Part shown: positions 6,121 through 13,446 of the stretch, piece after piece
How positions within the stretch are numbered: the first letter of the stretch is position 1
How the letters are laid out: each line of letters begins with the position of its first letter
Assembly (NCBI GenBank): GCA_024402655.1
Contig: JAKSTH010000014.1
Span: 1 to 32,665, forward strand
Direction of reading: 5' to 3'
Source of the DNA: Treponema sp.
GTDB lineage: Bacteria > Spirochaetota > Spirochaetia > Treponematales > Treponemataceae
Length of the DNA: 32,665 nucleotides
The notes under the pieces: generated by a model
The model's input: only the letters and a program-made list of their open reading frames with translations
The model's database searches: none
What the model was told of the DNA's origin: nothing
Program-made: the position numbers and the translations under genes

Positions 6121-8232
6121 TTAATTTTTAATTTTTAAAAGTTCTTCTTTTTCTGCTTCCAGCTGTTTTAGTTTTTCTTTTAATGCCTTTTCTTTTTCAG
6201 CCTTACATTTTGGACATTCAAACTGCTGGCCATTCAGATAACCATGAATTTTACAGATTGAGTATGTTGGCGAAATTGTAAAGAATGGAATTCTATATTT
6301 GCTGGCAATTGTTCTTACTAAATCTGCACAAGATTTCCAGTCTTTTAAAGCTTCGCCCATGTAAACATGGAACATTGTTCCACCAGTATATTTTGTCTGT
6401 AATGGTTCTTGTAAATCCAAAGCTTCGAACACATCTGCAGTAAAATCTACTGGGAGCTGTGAACTATTTGTATAGAATGGATCTGTAGTACCACTTGTAA
6501 TAATATCTGGGAACTGTTTTTTGTCATGGCTTGCAAGACGATAAGATGTAGATTCTGCAGGTGTAGCTTCCAGGTTGAATAAATCTCCTGTTTCTTCCTG
6601 ATAATTCTGCATTCTTTCACGCATATGAACTAATACCTGTTCTGCAAATTTTCTTCCTTTTTCTGTAGAAATGTCTACTCCAAGGAAGTTGAGACAGCAT
6701 TCGTTCATTCCACAAAGTCCGATTGTATTAAAATGATTTACAAGTGTTTTAAGATAGCGGCGTGTATAAGGGAATAATCCGCCATCATAAAGTTTCTGAA
6801 TTACCTTGCGTTTTACACAAAGACTTTCTTTTGCCAAATCCATTAAATAATCAAGGCGCTTGTAAAATTCTTCTTCGTTATTTGCAAGATAAGCAATTTG
6901 AGGCATGTTGATTGTTACAACACCAATAGAACCTGTAAATTCATCTGCGCCAAATAAACCACCGCCTCTACGACGAAGTTCACGTTTATCCAGCTGAAGG
7001 CGGCAGCACATAGAGCGAACATCAGATGGATTAAGGTCTGAATTCATAAAGTTCTGGAAGTTTGGTGTACCGTATTGGGCTGTCATTTTAAAAAGCAGTT
7101 TTGAAATGTCTGAATTCCAGTCAAAATCTTTTGTAATGTTGTAAGTTGGAATAGGATATGCAAAACCACGGCCTTCTGCATCACCTTCGATCATAAGTTC
7201 AATGAATACTTTATTAATAAGATCCATTTCTTTCTGACAGTCGCCGTATGTGTAATCCTGTTCTTTTCCACCAACAATAGCTTTTTTGTTTTTCAAATCA
7301 TCTGGACAAACAAGATCCAGTGTGATGTTTGTGAAAGGAGCCTGAGAACCCCATCTGCTTGGTGTATTTACTCCATAAATGTAGCTTTGAATGCACTGTC
7401 GAACCTGTTTTTCTGTTAAATTGTCTGATCTTACAAAAGGTGCAAGGTATGTGTCAAAAGAAGAGAATGCCTGAGCACCTGCCCATTCGTTCTGCATAAT
7501 GCCAAGAAAGTTTACAATCTGGTTTACTAAAGTAGAAAGGTGTGTGGCTGGTGTAGAAGTGATTTTATCTGGAACGCCTCCAAGACCTTCTGCAATAAGC
7601 TGACGCAAAGACCATCCTGCACAGTAACCAGAGAACATGGAAAGGTCATGAATATGGAATGCTGCAGTTTTATGAGCGTCTGCAACTTCTTTAGAATAAA
7701 TATTGTTAAGCCAGTAATTTGCTGTAATTGTTCCGGAGTTGTGGAGAATAAGACCGCCAAGTGAGAAGTTTACATTTGCATTTTCATGAACACGCCAGTC
7801 GCTTTGACCCAGGTAGCCGTCCATAGTTTTATTAATGTCTACCATAAGATTTTTAGCATCGCGAACTGCTTCGTGGCGGGCACGGTAAAGAATATATGCT
7901 TTTGCTACATCTACTTCTTTCTGTTCAATGAGTACTGTTTCTACTATATCTTGAATTTCTTCAATAGCAGGGATTGAGTGAGCACGGTTACCAGCAAGCT
8001 GAAGTCTTAATTTTTCTTCAACTAAATCTGTGAGTTCTGAAGCTCTGTTTGGATCTTTATTTTTTTCAACTGCTTCAATTGCTTTTTCAATAGCTTTCTG
8101 AATTTTAACTCTATCGTATTCTGCAATTTCGCCAGAGCGTTTTACAACAGCTTTTATAAATCCTTTTGTTTCCTGATCTGAACTGTTTCCCAGAAAACTT
8201 CTCCATTCTGGAAAAATAGATTGTTCACTCAT
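6121..8232 (-). CDS. nrdD: Class III (anaerobic) ribonucleoside-triphosphate reductase, catalytic body without the glycyl radical loop
   Basis: NrdD reduces ribonucleoside triphosphates to deoxynucleotides without oxygen. The 703-aa protein has an N-terminal ATP-cone (about residues 25-115, KAVVKRSGEIAEYDRVKIQK), the barrel core (for example YGVNTPSRWGSQAPFTNITL, CCRLQLDKRELRRRGGGLFG, GLCGMNECC) and the zinc site C660-x2-H663 ... C673-x2-C676. In other NrdD proteins the zinc site is followed by the RVxGY glycyl radical loop. Here only a charged helix remains (LKEKLKQLEAEKEELLKIKN) before TAA, so the protein cannot form its own radical. The missing loop is in the next gene. ATG 8232 has GAGGGG upstream inside the end of nrdR, three bases away. 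Several paired cysteines (MCCRL, NECCL) could belong to the active-site pair; which subclass (formate- or redoxin-dependent) cannot be settled by eye. Confidence 0.97.
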   Translation of the reverse strand: MSEQSIFPEWRSFLGNSSDQETKGFIKAVVKRSGEIAEYDRVKIQKAIEKAIEAVEKNKDPNRASELTDLVEEKLRLQLAGNRAHSIPAIEEIQDIVETVLIEQKEVDVAKAYILYRARHEAVRDAKNLMVDINKTMDGYLGQSDWRVHENANVNFSLGGLILHNSGTITANYWLNNIYSKEVADAHKTAAFHIHDLSMFSGYCAGWSLRQLIAEGLGGVPDKITSTPATHLSTLVNQIVNFLGIMQNEWAGAQAFSSFDTYLAPFVRSDNLTEKQVRQCIQSYIYGVNTPSRWGSQAPFTNITLDLVCPDDLKNKKAIVGGKEQDYTYGDCQKEMDLINKVFIELMIEGDAEGRGFAYPIPTYNITKDFDWNSDISKLLFKMTAQYGTPNFQNFMNSDLNPSDVRSMCCRLQLDKRELRRRGGGLFGADEFTGSIGVVTINMPQIAYLANNEEEFYKRLDYLMDLAKESLCVKRKVIQKLYDGGLFPYTRRYLKTLVNHFNTIGLCGMNECCLNFLGVDISTEKGRKFAEQVLVHMRERMQNYQEETGDLFNLEATPAESTSYRLASHDKKQFPDIITSGTTDPFYTNSSQLPVDFTADVFEALDLQEPLQTKYTGGTMFHVYMGEALKDWKSCADLVRTIASKYRIPFFTISPTYSICKIHGYLNGQQFECPKCKAEKEKALKEKLKQLEAEKEELLKIKN

Positions 8233-8235
8233 TTT

Positions 8236-8700
8236 TTATTCCCCTCGCTTTTTTATATTTTTAACTTCTTTTATAAATTCTTCTAAATTGTCAAAATGAC
8301 GGTAAACTGATGCAAATCTGATGTAGGCTACTTTGTCTATGGAATAAAGTTTTTCCAATACAAGTTCACCTAAATCGGTTGTTGAAATTTCCCGTTCTTC
8401 TTTGCCGTGTTTAATAGCCATGTCTTCTATATCATTAGAAATCTGGTCTACCATACTGGTAGAAACAGGGCGTTTTTCCAGGGCACGTTCAATACCTTTT
8501 CCAAGTTTATTTCTGTCAAAAGGCTGTCTTCTGCCATCCCGTTTTACAACCATAAAAGGTTTTTCATCAATTCGTTCAAAACTGGTGAATCGGTAACCAC
8601 ATGAAACACATTCTCTACGGCGTCTGATACTTTCGCCATTTGCCAGAGTTCTTGATTCGAGAACCTTATCTTCTGTATTACCACAATAGGGACAACGCAT
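8236..8700 (-). CDS. nrdR: Transcriptional repressor NrdR
   Basis: NrdR represses ribonucleotide reductase genes when its ATP-cone senses dATP. The 154-aa product has the zinc ribbon C3-x2-C6 ... C31-x2-C34 (MRCPYCGNTEDKVLESR, RRRRECVSCGYRFTSFE) and an ATP-cone from about residue 46 (FMVVKRDGRRQPFDRNKLGKG). ATG 8700 is chosen because it matches the family N-terminus exactly and has GAGG upstream; a longer frame to 8772 would run through the promoter. It is the first gene of the nrd operon, and an NrdR box sits in its own promoter, which implies autoregulation together with nrdD, the radical/redoxin gene and nrdG. Confidence 0.97.
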   Translation of the reverse strand: MRCPYCGNTEDKVLESRTLANGESIRRRRECVSCGYRFTSFERIDEKPFMVVKRDGRRQPFDRNKLGKGIERALEKRPVSTSMVDQISNDIEDMAIKHGKEEREISTTDLGELVLEKLYSIDKVAYIRFASVYRHFDNLEEFIKEVKNIKKRGE

Positions 8701-8743
8701 CTTTACCTCGTGTTTTCTAGTGTCTTTTTTTAAGATTAAAGTA

Positions 8744-8772
8744 ATAGTACACACTATATATGGACAGTACAA
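8744..8772 (-). promoter_or_regulatory. Promoter of the nrd operon
   Basis: Minus strand TTGTAC (8772-8767), 17-base spacer, TACTAT (8749-8744): four of six matches in the -35 box and five of six in the -10. The predicted start is near 8737, about 37 bases before the nrdR ATG. The entire spacer is occupied by the putative NrdR box. Confidence 0.65.
8751..8766 (-). promoter_or_regulatory. NrdR box between -35 and -10 of the nrd promoter
   Basis: The 16-mer ACACTATATATGGACA (plus strand) has one perfect half of the consensus ACACWATATATWGTGT and a degenerate other half. NrdR usually binds two boxes about 31 bp apart. No good second box is present at that distance; a weak half-site TCTAGTGT lies at 8716-8723. 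Binding inside the spacer would block RNA polymerase directly. Confidence 0.7.
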
Positions 8773-8821
8773 GTGAATTTACAGAATTTCTGATGAATTT
8801 TTTTAAACTATTTTTCTTGAC

Positions 8822-8861
8822 AAAAAAAAATTCTATGCTTGGAAATAAAAAAATAGAATTT
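8822..8861 (-). terminator. Possible terminator of lnt
   Basis: A 9-bp AT-rich stem AAATTCTAT/ATAGAATTT (8828-8836 and 8853-8861) encloses a 16-base loop and is followed on the minus strand by six further T. It lies about 22 bases past the lnt stop. The stem is weak, so efficiency is uncertain. Confidence 0.5.
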
Positions 8862-8882
8862 ACTCTTGACTATTTTTTTGAT

Positions 8883-10676
8883 TTAGAATTTTGTTTTTTT
8901 GAGTTTTCTTTCACTTGGAATATAATCAGTTTTGCGGAATGTTATGATGGAATAAAGGCATACAAAAATAAAGAAAATCAGGGCTACGGAAGGAACCCAG
9001 TCTCCTAAAATTGCAAAAAGTGTGAGCTGTCTTTTGTAAACAGGAACATCATAATTCATGGAAGCTTTTTCAAACAATGGTAAATCTGCAAGAACTTTTC
9101 CTGCGGGATCTATAACTGCTGTATAACCGGCATTTGTTGTACGTACCAAAGTTGTTCTGTATTCAATGGCTCTATAAGCTGCAATTGTAAAATGCTGATA
9201 TTCGCTGGATTTTTGCAAAGACCAGGAATCATCTGAAATATTAAAAAAGACTTCGGCACCATTCAAATACAGAGGTCTCATTGAATCTGTAAATGCATCA
9301 TCAAAGCAGATTGGTGTTGCAATTTTTGCTGTAGTTTTTTTAGCATCATCATCTGATAAAGTTTCACCTAAAGGTTTTGTGTTAATATTTTGTACAAAAC
9401 TGTCTTCCTTGCTTAATAAACTTGTAGCAGGAATGTCAAAATAAACCAGATGTTTGCCAGGTGTCCAGCAGGAAGAAATACCTGCAACTCTTCTAAGTAA
9501 TTTATTGATTACAGGATTGTCAATACCGGGAATATATTCGGCAAATGGAACTAAATGAAGTTTCCCATAAAAACCTTTTAATTCTCCATGTTGATTAAAC
9601 ATAAGTGTGGCATTGTAATTTTCAGAATAAAAATCATCATCTGTAAAATCCATAATTGAATAGGAGCCGCCTGAAATTAAAGGTGTATTCATTTCTTTTA
9701 TAAAAGGAATAAGAGGATTTTCTCTTGGATTATTTTTATACATAGCTGTACTGTAGTCGCTGAATGTTCTTAAAAGAGCACCTTCACTCCAGACTATAAG
9801 CTGAGGTTCCTTATTTTGAGTTTTAAGATTGTCTGCTTCGTTTTTTGTAAGCTCTTCCATGGCTAGAATATTTTTATCATCATCGTAAGCATCCCATGGA
9901 TCTGTATTCAGCTGAACAAGAATACTTGTAATGGTTTTTTCGGGAATACGGATTGTGTTGTATTGGAAAAGACCGTATAAAATTGCTGAACCGAATAATA
10001 CAATCCAGAATATTGAAACAGTTTTTAATTGTGCGAAAAAGAAGTTTTTATGGGATGGTGAATAATAAACTGATTTATTTTTGTAAAATTCAAATAATTC
10101 TGCTAAAAGACAGTTTACAAAAACTACTATAAATGAAACTCCATAAGTTCCTGTAATGCTTGCAATCTGCATAAGAGCCGGGAAACAGTACATGGCACTG
10201 GAAATGGTTCCCCAAGGATAGCCTAAAAAACCTATAGATTTTACATATTCAAATAAAAGCCATGTGGTTGAAAAATAAAAAATCTTAAAAACTATATTTT
10301 GAAAAAATCTTGTTTTAGTTTTAAGGAATGAAAGAGTATCTTTTTTATTTAATGAATATGGAAGATAGGCTGCAAGTGCTAAAATTCCGCCCCACAAAGC
10401 TTCTGCAAGGGCTGAGCCGCCTAGTGTAAAGATGGCAAAATCTTTAAAGAAAGCAAGCCAGTAACTTGAAACAAGGTGTGTTGTTATTGCTTGTATAAAG
10501 CCTGCCCAAAATGCAACTTTATAGGATGGGCTTTTTTTAACAGCAAAATAATATGGAATAATTGCAACAAAAGTAAGCAGTGGATAACCTAGAAGGTACA
10601 GTTCATTAGGAATTGCACAGGAAAGGAGAAGTCCTGAAATTATGGAATAAAAAAAAACTTGTAAAATCGATTTCAT
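8883..10676 (-). CDS. lnt: Apolipoprotein N-acyltransferase
   Basis: Lnt transfers the third acyl chain to the N-terminal cysteine of lipoproteins at the periplasmic face of the inner membrane. The first 240 residues hold about six hydrophobic segments; residues 250-545 form the nitrilase domain with the catalytic triad visible as E298 (IVWSEGALLR), K372 (FYGKLHLVPFAEYIPG) and C457 (ATPICFDD). A last membrane segment follows (about 558-580) and a basic tail. At 597 aa it is longer than E. coli Lnt (512 aa), partly from an extra stretch of about 30 residues (about 420-450) just before the catalytic cysteine. ATG 10676 has no clear Shine-Dalgarno. The gene is alone, divergent from the GHMP kinase gene. 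Several lipoproteins in this window would be substrates. Confidence 0.94.
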   Translation of the reverse strand: MKSILQVFFYSIISGLLLSCAIPNELYLLGYPLLTFVAIIPYYFAVKKSPSYKVAFWAGFIQAITTHLVSSYWLAFFKDFAIFTLGGSALAEALWGGILALAAYLPYSLNKKDTLSFLKTKTRFFQNIVFKIFYFSTTWLLFEYVKSIGFLGYPWGTISSAMYCFPALMQIASITGTYGVSFIVVFVNCLLAELFEFYKNKSVYYSPSHKNFFFAQLKTVSIFWIVLFGSAILYGLFQYNTIRIPEKTITSILVQLNTDPWDAYDDDKNILAMEELTKNEADNLKTQNKEPQLIVWSEGALLRTFSDYSTAMYKNNPRENPLIPFIKEMNTPLISGGSYSIMDFTDDDFYSENYNATLMFNQHGELKGFYGKLHLVPFAEYIPGIDNPVINKLLRRVAGISSCWTPGKHLVYFDIPATSLLSKEDSFVQNINTKPLGETLSDDDAKKTTAKIATPICFDDAFTDSMRPLYLNGAEVFFNISDDSWSLQKSSEYQHFTIAAYRAIEYRTTLVRTTNAGYTAVIDPAGKVLADLPLFEKASMNYDVPVYKRQLTLFAILGDWVPSVALIFFIFVCLYSIITFRKTDYIPSERKLKKTKF

Positions 10677-10794
10677 TATTTTATAATTTTTATATCGTAA
10701 ATTGTATAGATAAATTACTTATCAATTTTGAAATATACTGCGGTTATTTGAAAAATGCAATAAAAAATGTTAGGGGTAAAGGGGAGGACTGCAT
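10677..10794. other. Divergent intergenic region between lnt and the GHMP kinase gene
   Basis: The 118-base AT-rich gap must hold promoters for both directions. A TATACT at 10734-10739 could be a -10 box for the plus-strand operon but lacks a convincing -35. No good lnt promoter was recognised. A strong Shine-Dalgarno GGGGAGG (10781-10787) serves the plus-strand gene. Confidence 0.4.
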
Positions 10795-11976
10795 ATGAAA
10801 GCAATTAATGATGCTCACATGGCAGAATATGAAAAGAAACCTGAAGTTGTTGTAAAAGCACCAGGAAGGTTTCACTTAATAGGAGAGCATTCCTGGTTTT
10901 TTAAGGATAAAACTCTTTCTATGGCAGTTAATTTGCCAGTCTACTTAGCCTTTTCTAAACGTTCCGATTCTACTATTAAACTTTACTACAAACAATTAGA
11001 TGAAAAAAAACGAGCTTCAATTCCTTCACTAAAATATAAAAAAGAAGATAAATGGGCGAATGCAATAAAAGCTATTGTGTATGGATATCTTTCTGCCGGA
11101 TTTAATGTTTCTGGTATGGATGTTACCGTATATAGCGATATTCTTCCATCTTCTGGTTTTGGTGTTACAACTGCTATTAAAGCTGCTGCTGCAATTGGTA
11201 TAAAAGAACTGTATGCAGTTCCTTGTAATGAAAATCAGATTTTACAGGTAATGGAAAGAGGTAATAAAAGATTCCTTCAGACAAATAATTATCAGGCAGA
11301 TAATTTTTCTGCTTTGTTTTCAAAAAAAGATAATCTTATTATTACAGATCATACAAAAAACAGCTGGGATTATGTTCCATATAATTTTGATGATAAAAAA
11401 ATCTTTCTTATTGATACAAAAGTTCCAAGTCTTAAAGTCTGGAAAGAAGAATCCATTTTTGAACCGGAATATGCTTTACTTTTAGGAGACTTAAGAGAAC
11501 ATAAAAACAACTGTTATGGTGGCTGGTCATATACTAACAATATTACAGATATTAATGAGCAGTTGAGTGAAGTTTCTGAAGATGTTAGACGCAAGCTTTT
11601 AAGTATTATTCGAGAACATAATAATATACTTGAAGCCAGAGAAGGTCTTGATAAAACAGATTTCTTTAAGTTTGCAAGAGCCGTTAATTCCAGTCACAAT
11701 ACTATGAGAGATATGTATGATGTTTCCTGCCCTGAAATTGACTGGATTTTAAAACGTGTTAGTGAACTGGAACCAAATCTTGAAATGATTACGAATCAGG
11801 TTGCTTGTGGAAGAATTACAGGTAAAGGATTTGGCCGCTGTCTTTATGTTATAATCAGAGAATCGGACGAAGAAAAATTTAAGGAAAAACTTTCAGAATT
11901 TGAAAAAATATTTGGATATCATTATGAATGCTATAATGTTATTCCATCTGAAGGTGTTTCAATTGTACGGGATTAA
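10795..11976 (+). CDS. Galactokinase-like GHMP kinase with altered sugar-binding motif
   Basis: GHMP kinases phosphorylate small alcohols, in galactokinase the C1 hydroxyl of galactose. The 393-aa protein has galactokinase length and order: motif 1 at 22-36 (APGRFHLIGEHSWFF), a degenerate motif 2 at 118-127 (PSSGFGVTTA in place of PxGxGLSSSA), QADNF at 167-171 aligning with the catalytic MDQF so that Asp169 is kept, and motif 3 near the C-terminus (GRITGKGFGRC in place of RxTGAGFGGC). The sugar-binding Asp in GEHTDY is replaced by Trp34, and the serine-rich phosphate loop is lost. It is therefore probably not a plain galactokinase; a different substrate or lost activity is possible. It leads a four-gene unit with surE three bases downstream. 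GGGGAGG lies eight bases before the ATG. Confidence 0.82.
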   Translation: MKAINDAHMAEYEKKPEVVVKAPGRFHLIGEHSWFFKDKTLSMAVNLPVYLAFSKRSDSTIKLYYKQLDEKKRASIPSLKYKKEDKWANAIKAIVYGYLSAGFNVSGMDVTVYSDILPSSGFGVTTAIKAAAAIGIKELYAVPCNENQILQVMERGNKRFLQTNNYQADNFSALFSKKDNLIITDHTKNSWDYVPYNFDDKKIFLIDTKVPSLKVWKEESIFEPEYALLLGDLREHKNNCYGGWSYTNNITDINEQLSEVSEDVRRKLLSIIREHNNILEAREGLDKTDFFKFARAVNSSHNTMRDMYDVSCPEIDWILKRVSELEPNLEMITNQVACGRITGKGFGRCLYVIIRESDEEKFKEKLSEFEKIFGYHYECYNVIPSEGVSIVRD

Positions 11977-11979
11977 ATA

Positions 11980-12744
11980 ATGAATATTTTACTTTCTAAT
12001 GACGACGGTTATAAGGCTAATGGAATAAATACTTTATTCAATGTTCTTTCTAAAAAACATAAGGTATTTATGATTGCTCCAGATTCAAATAGATCTGCTG
12101 TTTCACATCATTATTCAATGTATGTGCCACAGAAAATTATTAAAGTAGGTGAAAATAAGTGGTCTTCGTCGGGGTACCCTGGAGACTGTATTTTTACGGG
12201 GCTTAAAAGTAATCTTCTTTCTGAAAAAATTGATCTGGTAATTGGTGGCATAAATCACGGTTCAAATATTGGAACTGATATTGTATATTCTGGTACATGT
12301 GCCTGTGCCAGACAAGGTGTTTTACTAGGGTGTCCTTCTATTGCCGTTAGTCTGGATGTGAAAGAATGGTCTGTAGAAAATGTAGCAAAAATGGATTTTA
12401 CAGCGATTGCAGATTTTGTAGGAAAGAATATTGAAACCTTGTATAAAATGGCTGATAAAATTAAAGGAACAGGATTCATTAATATAAATGCTATGGAAGG
12501 TGAATCTTATAAAGGCGTTAAATTCCCAAAAAGACTGGGAGTTAGAAGATATAAGGATTATGCAGAAGTAGCAGAACAGGACGGAGATTCCTGCATTATT
12601 AAATTTGTAGCAGGTGGAAACGGCGTTCCGGATTTTGAAGATACTGATTTTCAGGCGGTACAGGAAGGATATATTTCAATTTCCAATGTATTTGCAGAGC
12701 CTGTGTGTGATCAGTTGGTAGACGATAATACATTTTCATTGTAA
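11980..12744 (+). CDS. surE: 5'/3'-nucleotidase SurE
   Basis: SurE removes phosphate from nucleoside monophosphates and is linked to stationary-phase survival. The metal site is complete: Asp8 and Asp9 in LLSNDDG, Ser39 in NRSAV, Asn92 in GGINHGSNIGTD, followed by the family motif VYSGTCACARQGVLLG and PSIAVS. The length of 254 aa is usual. Its ATG follows the GHMP kinase stop by three bases, so the two are co-translated or at least co-transcribed. The N-terminal MNILLSNDDGYKANGI matches the family start exactly. Confidence 0.96.
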   Translation: MNILLSNDDGYKANGINTLFNVLSKKHKVFMIAPDSNRSAVSHHYSMYVPQKIIKVGENKWSSSGYPGDCIFTGLKSNLLSEKIDLVIGGINHGSNIGTDIVYSGTCACARQGVLLGCPSIAVSLDVKEWSVENVAKMDFTAIADFVGKNIETLYKMADKIKGTGFININAMEGESYKGVKFPKRLGVRRYKDYAEVAEQDGDSCIIKFVAGGNGVPDFEDTDFQAVQEGYISISNVFAEPVCDQLVDDNTFSL

Positions 12745-12765
12745 AATATAGTTAGGGTGGGGACA

Positions 12766-13443
12766 ATGGCTGTTAATATTTTAACTGAAGGTATTAATCT
12801 GTATAAGCAAAAGGCTTATTCTGGTGCTCTTGCATTCTTTTTATCTTTACCGGTAGATTGCGGGGCAGACAAAATGGAAATAGCATATCTTTTAGGATTA
12901 TGCTATGCAAAATTACAAAAGTATGATGAAGCATTGCTTTATCTTGAACAGGTTGTTACCTCTGGCAGTCAGTTGGAAAGAGTACTTCAATGTCGTTTTC
13001 TTCTTGCAGTAATTTATGCTCTTTCTGGCAGAAAAAGACTTGCAGATTTTGAATTGAATAAACTTTTAGAAACAGGATATATGACAGCTTCTGTTTATGC
13101 TGCAATTGCTTATATTGCATGGGAACAGACAGATACTGCAAAATGTCTTGAATATTATGAAAATTCCCTTGCAGCAGATCCTGAAAATATTACTTCATTA
13201 AATGGACTTGGCTATGTTCTTGCCACAGAAGAAAAAGATTTAACAAGAGCACTTTCTTTATGTAAAAGAGCTGTAAACAATTCCCCTAATTCAGCTGCCT
13301 GTTTAGACTCTCTTGGCTATGTTTATTACAAATTAGGCTTATATTCAGATGCGAAAAAATATCTTGAACAGGCGGAATTGCTTGATCGGGATAATGAAAT
13401 TATTGCAGATCATATAAAACAGGTTCAGCAGGCAGGCGCTTAA
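12766..13443 (+). CDS. TPR-repeat protein
   Basis: The 225-aa protein is made almost wholly of tetratricopeptide repeats: YLLGLCYAKLQKYDEALLYL, then repeats around residues 70-100, 105-140 and 140-205 (SLNGLGYVLATEEKDLTRAL, CLDSLGYVYYKLGLYSDAKK). There is no signal peptide, so a cytoplasmic scaffold is likely. ATG 12766 is preferred over GTG 12757, because GTG and the following bases form the GGTGGGG ribosome binding site. The next gene starts three bases after its stop and also contains TPR units, which suggests that the two act together. Partners are unknown. Confidence 0.85.
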   Translation: MAVNILTEGINLYKQKAYSGALAFFLSLPVDCGADKMEIAYLLGLCYAKLQKYDEALLYLEQVVTSGSQLERVLQCRFLLAVIYALSGRKRLADFELNKLLETGYMTASVYAAIAYIAWEQTDTAKCLEYYENSLAADPENITSLNGLGYVLATEEKDLTRALSLCKRAVNNSPNSAACLDSLGYVYYKLGLYSDAKKYLEQAELLDRDNEIIADHIKQVQQAGA

Positions 13444-13446
13444 AAT

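Noticed and set aside
7527..7764. Overlapping frames on both strands inside nrdD
   Set aside because: The region is highly conserved NrdD core; the other frames lack start signals and family similarity.
8701..8772. N-terminal extension of NrdR to 8772
   Set aside because: It would cross the promoter and NrdR box, and NrdR proteins begin with MxCPxC exactly as from ATG 8700.
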